From Chloroflexota bacterium (GTDB taxonomy: Bacteria > Chloroflexota > Anaerolineae > UBA4142): a DNA stretch of 11,594 bases. Where the stretch lies: positions 1-11,594 of the forward strand of contig JACQEA010000187.1 of the NCBI GenBank assembly GCA_016200825.1. Reading direction: 5' to 3'. Position 1 is the first letter of the stretch; every line of letters starts with the position of its first letter. Of the stretch, positions 7,064-11,594 are shown one piece after another. Made by a program: the position numbers and the translations under genes. The notes under the pieces were generated by a model, which searched no databases, had not been told where the DNA came from, and saw nothing but the letters and a program-made list of their open reading frames with translations.

Positions 7064-7068
7064 CATAT

Positions 7069-7365
7069 TCATTCCTTCAAAATCGCGCGCACGCGAAAAA
7101 ATTCCGCGCGCGCATCTTTGTCCGGCGCGTTCGCCAGCACGTCGGCGCGGGGCATAGATGGCGTCACAACATCCTCGCGCAAAACATTTTTTAGCGGCAG
7201 GACGCTCGCGGTCGGTGGAATCGCGCGCGTGTCCAATTCTTGCAAACGCGCGGCATAGTCCAAAATCGCGGCGAGTTGCGCGGTGAGGCGCGTGAGTTCT
7301 TCATCGGTCAATTTGAGTTTCGCCAGTTCGGCGATGTGTTGCGCTTGCGCGCGGGTGAGTGACAT
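7069..7365 (-). CDS. gatC: Aspartyl/glutamyl-tRNA amidotransferase subunit C
   Basis: 98 residues, normal length. GatC is the small subunit that wraps around GatA and GatB and stabilises the complex. Family features are HIAELAKLKLTDEEL near the N-terminus, a central helix ILDYAARLQELDT, and LPLKNVLREDVVTPSMPR, of which LREDVV is the hallmark. The frame is open up to 7446, but MSLTRAQ at 7365 fits the family start, has GAGG with an 8-base spacer, and lies just downstream of a good promoter. First gene of a gatC-gatA operon. Confidence 0.95.
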   Translation of the reverse strand: MSLTRAQAQHIAELAKLKLTDEELTRLTAQLAAILDYAARLQELDTRAIPPTASVLPLKNVLREDVVTPSMPRADVLANAPDKDARAEFFRVRAILKE

Positions 7366-7383
7366 GATCTTTTCCTCATCACC

Positions 7384-7412
7384 ATTATAGCATGTGCGAA
7401 AAAAGCCGACAA
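7384..7412 (-). promoter_or_regulatory. Promoter of gatC-gatA
   Basis: On the minus strand TTGTCG (7412-7407), a 17-base spacer and TATAAT (7389-7384) preceded by TGC give an extended -10. The expected start near 7377 leaves only about 12 bases before the gatC ATG, with GAGG at the very 5' end of the message. Confidence 0.75.
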
Positions 7413-7454
7413 GCAAATTACCGCGCGCGGAATCGCGCCTGACCATCTGCCTTA

Positions 7455-7483
7455 TTGCGTCGCGCGGATACTTCTGCTATAAT
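7455..7483 (+). promoter_or_regulatory. Promoter of the DUF4013 gene
   Basis: TTGCGT (7455-7460), a 17-base spacer and TATAAT (7478-7483) preceded by TGC give an extended -10. The expected start near 7490 leaves a leader of about 78 bases carrying a hairpin. It is divergent from the gatC promoter, with 42 bases between the two -35 boxes. Confidence 0.75.
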
Positions 7484-7500
7484 CCGAACAGTTAGAGTTT

Positions 7501-7535
7501 GTATGCAAAAAAATCTGTGAAAAGATTTTGCATAC
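7501..7535 (+). promoter_or_regulatory. Hairpin in the leader of the DUF4013 gene
   Basis: GTATGCAAAA (7501-7510) is a perfect inverted repeat of TTTTGCATAC (7526-7535), with a short extra TCT/AGA pairing inside. It lies between the predicted transcription start and the ribosome-binding site. It may be an operator for a dimeric repressor or an RNA stem; the sequence alone does not decide. Confidence 0.55.
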
Positions 7536-7567
7536 GCGCCCAAGCAAATCTTATCGAGGAGAAAAGA

Positions 7568-8254
7568 ATGGACATCGGTAAATCATTTACGTATGTCCTT
7601 GATGATCCCCAATGGATCATGAAGGTTTTGATTGGCGGCGTTTTATTCTTAATTCCGATCGTCAATTTAGCCGTGTTCGGCTACGCGCTCAACACATCGA
7701 AAAATGTTGCCGACGGCAATCCCACGCCGATGCCCGAGTGGAGCGATTTTGGAAATCATTTTATGCGCGGACTGTACGCGTTTATCGGCGTGCTCGTATA
7801 TTTCTTGCCGGCGATCCTTTTGTACTGCTGTCTGTTTGTCATCATATTTGCGCTGTCGCTTGCCGCAGGCGGAACAACTTCGCGCAGTAACGATGCTCTC
7901 GGTGGAGTCGTCTCGATTGTGAGTCTCTGCTTCTATTGTGTGATTGGGCTCTATTCTCTCGTCGCCTCAATTTCAATTCCCGCCGCGTTGACGCGTTTCG
8001 CGATGTCCGCGAATCAACTCTCGATCTTTTGGGATTTTCGCGGTAATTTCGGATTCATCCGCCAGAACTTGAGTAATTATGTGATCGCATTGTTGGTCGG
8101 ATGGGTCGCTTCGTTTGTTGCGGGGTTTGGCATCATTCTTTGCATCGTCGGAGTCGTGTTCACCTGGTTCTGGGCATATATGGTCACCGCGTATTTGTAC
8201 GGTCAATTGTGGCGCGCGAGTCAAGGCACAATGCCAGCTCCAGCGATGGCGTAA
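7568..8254 (+). CDS. DUF4013 family integral membrane protein
   Basis: 228 residues. It opens with MDIGKSFTYVLDDPQWIMKVL and has the PMPEWSDFGNHFMRGL segment typical of DUF4013 proteins, whose function is unknown. Hydrophobic segments at about 18-42, 68-100, 112-145 and 170-212 suggest four to six membrane helices. The ATG at 7568 follows GAGGAG with a short spacer. An upstream in-frame TTG at 7499 would add 23 unlike residues running across the leader hairpin, so it is rejected. It has its own promoter and a weak hairpin after its stop, and may be monocistronic. No enzyme motif is visible, and channel, transport or envelope roles cannot be told apart. Confidence 0.88.
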   Translation: MDIGKSFTYVLDDPQWIMKVLIGGVLFLIPIVNLAVFGYALNTSKNVADGNPTPMPEWSDFGNHFMRGLYAFIGVLVYFLPAILLYCCLFVIIFALSLAAGGTTSRSNDALGGVVSIVSLCFYCVIGLYSLVASISIPAALTRFAMSANQLSIFWDFRGNFGFIRQNLSNYVIALLVGWVASFVAGFGIILCIVGVVFTWFWAYMVTAYLYGQLWRASQGTMPAPAMA

Positions 8255-8255
8255 A

Positions 8256-8300
8256 CAAAAGAGGAGTGACGGATTGGTGAATAATCTTTCACTCCTTTTG
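8256..8300 (+). terminator. Possible terminator hairpin after the DUF4013 gene
   Basis: CAAAAGAGGAGTGA (8256-8269) pairs with TCACTCCTTTTG (8289-8300) apart from a two-base bulge, around a 19-base loop. It begins at the stop codon. The T run lies within the stem rather than after it, so termination is uncertain. From here to 8408 I see no gene, only a small GC hairpin near 8373-8396. Confidence 0.4.
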
Positions 8301-8408
8301 AATTCACGCCGACAAATAATTTCTGATTCGCCACCGATACTTTTCAAAAACAGATTTCGAAAGAAGTTGCCCATTCGCCGTTGGCGCACCAGCGGTCGAA
8401 CGAAAATT

Positions 8409-8470
8409 ACCACAAAGAACACAAAGAGACACAAAGTTTTTTTCTTCGTGTTCTTTGTGTCCTTCGTGGT
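8409..8470. repeat. Intergenic inverted repeat of CACAAAGAA type
   Basis: ACCACAAAGAACACAAAGAG... (8409-8436) and CTTCGTGTTCTTTGTGTCCT... (8444-8470) form long, imperfectly complementary arms around a 7-T loop. Each arm is itself made of near-repeats of CACAAAGAA. Words of this kind (TTCTTTGTGTCCTTCGTGG) are a widespread intergenic repeat in many bacterial genomes. It lies 20 bases before the next gene, so it will be in that gene's leader. Confidence 0.8.
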
Positions 8471-8490
8471 GAAAGTATTTTCAGGAAAGC

Positions 8491-8793
8491 ATGATGCAAA
8501 CCAAGACCTATGATCCCAATACGGTTTTCATTTTGGAATTGCTCCCCGGTCTCTTTGGGTTTCTGGGGATCGGGTATATGTACGTGGGCAGAACGAATGA
8601 TGGACTCATTCGGCTGATTGTTTGGATCATTGCGGTGTGGGGTGCGTGGATCGTCGCGTGGTTGATGTCCATCATCATCATTGGATTTTGTTTCATGCCG
8701 CTTATTCTAATCGCGCAAGTCGGCGTGCCAATTTGGCCGGCGCTCAGCTTGAAAAATTCGCTCGCCGCGCAAACTCCAGCCAGCAATCTCTAA
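8491..8793 (+). CDS. Small integral membrane protein, TM2-like
   Basis: 100 residues. After a short polar N-terminus come hydrophobic segments at about 12-32, 36-58 and 58-84. The stretch LLPGLFGFLGIGYMYVGRTNDGL (16-38) recalls the glycine-rich first helix and turn of TM2-domain proteins, but I would not assign the family firmly. ATGATG at 8491 is preceded by CAGGAAAGC. The second ATG (8494) has the better spacing to AGGA. Many termini of the family differ, so either start is possible. No promoter of its own was found; the inverted repeat lies just upstream. Function unknown. Confidence 0.75.
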   Translation: MMQTKTYDPNTVFILELLPGLFGFLGIGYMYVGRTNDGLIRLIVWIIAVWGAWIVAWLMSIIIIGFCFMPLILIAQVGVPIWPALSLKNSLAAQTPASNL

Positions 8794-8812
8794 ATATTTT
8801 CTCAAATAATCG

Positions 8813-8844
8813 TTGCAACTTGTGTGACCCTTTTATGGTATAAT
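8813..8844 (+). promoter_or_regulatory. Promoter of the DUF4126 gene
   Basis: TATAAT (8839-8844) preceded by TGG is an extended -10. TTGCAA (8813-8818) is the best -35 but with a long 20-base spacer. The expected start near 8851 is only about 4 bases before the ATG at 8855, so the message would be leaderless. It may drive the run of DUF4126, anchored protein and uvrC. Confidence 0.65.
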
Positions 8845-8854
8845 TTCGCGCAGA

Positions 8855-9427
8855 ATGATTACCGCGATATCGCAACTCTTGACCGGTCTCGGTCTCTCCT
8901 CCGCATCCGGACTCAACGCGTACATTCCGTTGCTCATCGTCGCGCTCACCGCGCGCTTCACGCCGCTGTTCAAACTCAATCCACCGTTCGATCTGTTAGC
9001 CAACGAATGGGTCATCGGCGCGCTCGTTGTATTACTCGCGATTGAAATGATCGTGGACAAAATTCCCGCCGCCGACACGATCAACGATCTCATTCAAACA
9101 TTTATTCGTCCCGCCGCGGGCGCGATTCTTTTTGCCGCCAGCGCAAGTGCGATTTCAGAACTCAATCCGATTTTCGCCGCAATTCTTGGCTTGATTCTCG
9201 CGTTCAGCGTTCACGCGACCAAAAGCGCGGCGCGTCCGATTGTCACTGCGACGACTGCGGGTTTGGGCAACGCGTTTGTTAGCGTCGGCGAAGATTTAAT
9301 CGCGACCGGTGTTTCACTCGCCGCGATCATCGCGCCGGTTTGTATCGGCGTATTTTTGTTGCCGGTAATTTTATTTATCGCGTGGCGTTTCGCCGGACGC
9401 CGCGAAAAATCTTCGGCGGCGGGATGA
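8855..9427 (+). CDS. DUF4126 family integral membrane protein
   Basis: 190 residues. The N-terminal GLGLSSASGLNAYIPLL and the central DKIPAADTINDLIQTFIRPAAGA are hallmarks of DUF4126, a membrane family of unknown function. Hydrophobic helices lie at about 20-35, 52-68, 86-120, 130-142 and 152-178, followed by a basic tail. The ATG at 8855 is only 10 bases after a -10 box and has no Shine-Dalgarno, so translation is probably leaderless. MITAISQ fits the family start. The next gene begins 9 bases after its stop, indicating co-transcription with it and with uvrC. Confidence 0.9.
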   Translation: MITAISQLLTGLGLSSASGLNAYIPLLIVALTARFTPLFKLNPPFDLLANEWVIGALVVLLAIEMIVDKIPAADTINDLIQTFIRPAAGAILFAASASAISELNPIFAAILGLILAFSVHATKSAARPIVTATTAGLGNAFVSVGEDLIATGVSLAAIIAPVCIGVFLLPVILFIAWRFAGRREKSSAAG

Positions 9428-9436
9428 GAGGATCCG

Positions 9437-9943
9437 ATGACGGACCAAGATTCCAAAGCGGGATGCAGTAAATATTTTGGCGCGATTCTCAAGTTGATCG
9501 GCGTGCTCGGCGCGGCAGTTATCAGCAGCATTATCGCGCCGATTGTGTTAAATCAATTGCAACCCACGCCGACGCGCGCGGCAATCGCGCCAACACCTTC
9601 ACCGTTTGTTGTGGTCATCACCGCGACGCCACTCCCGCCGAAAAATCCAATCACTCCTCCCCCTGTACCTACCGCGCCAAGCGGATGTCCCGCGCCGACA
9701 GCCGCCAACGCGTATTTTCCGCTTGCAAATATTTGGTACGGCAAATTCGCGGACGGCACCTATTTTATTTTTGTGCCACCCGGTTATGTTCGCATCGCCG
9801 ATGATGTGGGCAGAACCTACGATTATTTTTACGACGCGCAAACGGCGCCGCGCGAACGATGGTTGCAAATTGGTCCCACGCGGCATTGGATTTGGGTGAC
9901 AACATCGGGTTGCATGTACGCGACGTTTGATTACCGGCAATGA
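9437..9943 (+). CDS. Membrane-anchored extracytoplasmic protein with Pro/Thr-rich linker
   Basis: 168 residues of unknown function. A single hydrophobic segment (about 14-38) probably anchors the N-terminus. A proline- and threonine-rich linker follows (42-82, with PTPTR, APTPSP, PPPVPTAPS), then a compact C-terminal domain (84-168) rich in aromatic residues, with FADGTYFIFVPPGYVRIADD and two cysteines (C84, C159) that could form a disulfide. Linkers of this kind are common in Chloroflexota surface proteins. GAGG 8 bases before the ATG supports the start. Its stop overlaps the uvrC start (ATGA). The aromatic C-terminal domain might bind a ligand or the wall, but nothing shows this directly. 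Confidence 0.8.
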   Translation: MTDQDSKAGCSKYFGAILKLIGVLGAAVISSIIAPIVLNQLQPTPTRAAIAPTPSPFVVVITATPLPPKNPITPPPVPTAPSGCPAPTAANAYFPLANIWYGKFADGTYFIFVPPGYVRIADDVGRTYDYFYDAQTAPRERWLQIGPTRHWIWVTTSGCMYATFDYRQ

Positions 9944-11594
9944 ATTTTGAACCGCGCCCCGAGATTCAACAAAAATTAAATACCCTGCCGACAAATCCCG
10001 GCGTTTATTTGATGAAAGACGAACGCGCGGAAATTATTTACGTTGGCAAAGCGATCAATTTGCGCAACCGCGTGCGCTCGTACTTTCATTCGCCGCACAG
10101 CCAAGAACCCAAAGTCTGGCGCCTCGTCGAACGCATTCGCGATATTGATTTCATCGTTACCGAAACGGAATTGGAAGCGCTGGTTCTGGAATGCAATCTC
10201 ATCAAAAAATACAAACCGCATTTCAACGTGCGGCTCAAAGACGACAAACGTTATCCGTACATCAAAGTGACGTGGCAAGAACCATTTCCCAAAGTGTACG
10301 TCACGCGGCGCATGGAAAATGACGGCGCGCGCTATTTTGGTCCATTCACGGCGGTATGGGCGGTGCACGAAACGCTGGACACGCTCCGCAAAATTTTTCC
10401 GTACTTGACGTGCGACCGCGACATTACCGGCAAAGATAAACGCGCGTGTTTGTATTACGACATCGGTTTGTGTATTGCGCCGTGCATTGGCGCGGCGACG
10501 CGCGACGATTATCGCGCGATGATTGATCGGCTGTGTAATTTTTTGCAGGGCAAATCGGAACAAGTGACCGCCGCGATCCGCGAAAAATTGGATCAAGCCG
10601 CCGCGCAGTTGGAGTACGAACGCGCCGCGCGTTATCGCGATCAATTGCAGGCGCTCGCGCGCATCACCGAACATCAAAAGGTCGCGTCGCTCGTGCCGAT
10701 TGATCAAGATGTGATCGCGTTTGCGCGCGATGACGGCGACGCGTGTGTGCAAGTATTTTTCGTGCGGAGTGGAAAATTATTGGGCCGCGAATATTTTGTG
10801 TTGGAAGGCACCGAAGGCGAAAACGAAGAGCAGGTGTTGGCGTCGTTCGTCAAACAATTTTACGACGAAGCCGCGTTTGTCCCGCCCGAAATTATTTTGC
10901 CGGGCCAAATTGACGAGGCGCAGATTATCGAATCGTGGTTGAAAAATCAACGCGGGCATACGGTCGCGCTGAATGTGCCGCGCGAAGGTCAGAGCCAAGA
11001 GTTGATGCAAATGGCAACCGAAAACGCGCGCGTCACGTTGAATGGATTGAAAGCGCAATGGCTCGCGGACGAAACGAAACAGATGAGCGCGGTCGCGGAA
11101 TTGCAAGAAGTTTTAAAGTTGCAAAATCCACCGCTCCGAATGGAATGCTACGATATTTCCAACACACAAGGCACGAATTCTGTCGGCGCGATGGTCGTGT
11201 TTGAACGCGGCGCGGCGAAAAAAAATGATTATCGCAAATTCAAAATCAAAACGGTAGATGGCGCGAATGATTTTGCGAGTCTGCAAGAAATTTTGCGGCG
11301 ACGCTTCAAGCGGCTGGTGGACACTCGCGAAGAAGAATACGCAGAGGAGCAGAGGAGCGCGGGAGCGAGCGAGCGGGAGAGCGTGGGAGACGCGCAGATG
11401 CGAACACGCGGCGACACCATCCATTCTCCAACTTCCAACCTCCATCTTCCAACCCTGCCGGGCAAAGATGATTCTTGGAAAATGATGCCCGACCTCGTCA
11501 TCATTGACGGCGGCAAAGGACAATTGAGCGCGGCGCAAGAGGTGTTGAACGAAATTGGAATTGAAGGTGTGAATTTAATTTCGCTCGCGAAACA
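9940..11594 (+). CDS. uvrC: UvrABC excinuclease subunit C, partial (3' end outside)
   Basis: 551 codons lie in the window. UvrC makes both incisions in nucleotide excision repair. The GIY-YIG domain (about 15-96) has GVY 21-23, YVG 34-36 and the likely catalytic E84. Four cysteines, C158, C170, C178 and C182, match the iron-sulfur cluster positions of E. coli UvrC with a constant shift of 4. The UVR motif, which binds UvrB, is at about 213-238. The RNase H-like nuclease domain has D405 (YDIS), D444 (NDFA) and D523 (IDGGKGQ), equivalent to E. coli D399, D438 and D466. Between D444 and D523 there are about 51 extra residues of low-complexity, repeat-derived sequence, still in frame. The start ATGA overlaps the stop of the preceding gene, suggesting coupled translation; no strong Shine-Dalgarno is visible. 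Confidence 0.97.
   Translation, partial: MNFEPRPEIQQKLNTLPTNPGVYLMKDERAEIIYVGKAINLRNRVRSYFHSPHSQEPKVWRLVERIRDIDFIVTETELEALVLECNLIKKYKPHFNVRLKDDKRYPYIKVTWQEPFPKVYVTRRMENDGARYFGPFTAVWAVHETLDTLRKIFPYLTCDRDITGKDKRACLYYDIGLCIAPCIGAATRDDYRAMIDRLCNFLQGKSEQVTAAIREKLDQAAAQLEYERAARYRDQLQALARITEHQKVASLVPIDQDVIAFARDDGDACVQVFFVRSGKLLGREYFVLEGTEGENEEQVLASFVKQFYDEAAFVPPEIILPGQIDEAQIIESWLKNQRGHTVALNVPREGQSQELMQMATENARVTLNGLKAQWLADETKQMSAVAELQEVLKLQNPPLRMECYDISNTQGTNSVGAMVVFERGAAKKNDYRKFKIKTVDGANDFASLQEILRRRFKRLVDTREEEYAEEQRSAGASERESVGDAQMRTRGDTIHSPTSNLHLPTLPGKDDSWKMMPDLVIIDGGKGQLSAAQEVLNEIGIEGVNLISLAK
11329..11469 (+). repeat. Repeat-derived in-frame insertion inside uvrC
   Basis: The first half is purine-rich with near-repeats of GCAGAGGA and GGGAGCGAGC. 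The second half holds four tandem heptamers at 11423-11450: ATTCTCC, AACTTCC, AACCTCC and ATCTTCC. This is intergenic-type sequence, unlike the codon pattern around it. It encodes about residues 464-510 (TREEEYAEEQRSAGASE to SNLHLPTLPGK), which have no counterpart in E. coli UvrC. Exact borders are uncertain by several codons. Confidence 0.75.

Noticed and set aside
7366..7446. Longer gatC starting at 7446
   Set aside because: The extra 27 residues cross the gatC promoter and are unlike GatC; the ATG at 7365 has a Shine-Dalgarno and fits the family.
7973..8513. Open frames on both strands across 7973-8513
   Set aside because: They overlap the DUF4013 gene and run through the CACAAAGAA inverted repeat; their composition follows the repeat, not a protein.
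9976..10752. A 258-codon open frame on the minus strand opposite uvrC
   Set aside because: It is the antisense shadow of a strongly recognised uvrC with all catalytic residues, favoured by the high GC and CGCG-rich codons; it has no recognisable protein features.

Overview
The window looks like chromosomal DNA of a free-living bacterium, most likely a Chloroflexota (Anaerolineae-like) member. That placement is inference, resting on four things: the gatC-gatA and DUF4013/DUF4126 gene content, a Pro/Thr-rich linker in an anchored surface protein, the very frequent CGCG words, and dispersed short intergenic repeats. No rRNA, tRNA, CRISPR array, IS element or phage gene was seen.

Layout. (1) Bases 1-4090, minus strand: a compact operon radC-mod-res. 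It has one good promoter (4116-4144) upstream of radC, a 9-base gap before mod, and a one-base overlap between the mod stop and the res start. mod and res form a type III restriction-modification system; res leaves the window after helicase motif VI. The central, target-recognition part of mod is clearly more AT-rich than its two ends. (2) Bases 4190-5350, plus strand: a decayed toxin-antitoxin island of the PIN-domain (VapC-like) type. One PIN gene with its small partner is intact (4409-5048). It is flanked by the 5' fragment of another PIN gene on the left, and by what looks like a PIN 3' end plus another small partner gene on the right. This pattern suggests one module nested inside another. 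(3) Bases 5397-7365, minus strand: gatC-gatA, two of the three subunits of the tRNA-dependent amidotransferase (gatB is not here), separated by a hairpin repeat. (4) Bases 7455-9943, plus strand: DUF4013 membrane protein, small membrane protein, DUF4126 membrane protein, and a membrane-anchored protein with a Pro/Thr linker. (5) Bases 9940-11594, plus strand: uvrC, overlapping the preceding gene by ATGA and running off the window.

Two features recur. All five promoters that can be read carry the extended -10 form TGnTATAAT. Short period-7 or period-10 repeats and inverted repeats of intergenic type appear between genes, and twice they have entered coding sequence. The last residues and stop of GatA are made of a CAGTNNN heptamer repeat, and UvrC carries about 51 extra residues, largely repeat-derived, between two catalytic aspartates. 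I did not find a clearly new multi-gene system. The best leads are the nested PIN modules, the repeat-derived UvrC insertion and the mosaic mod gene.
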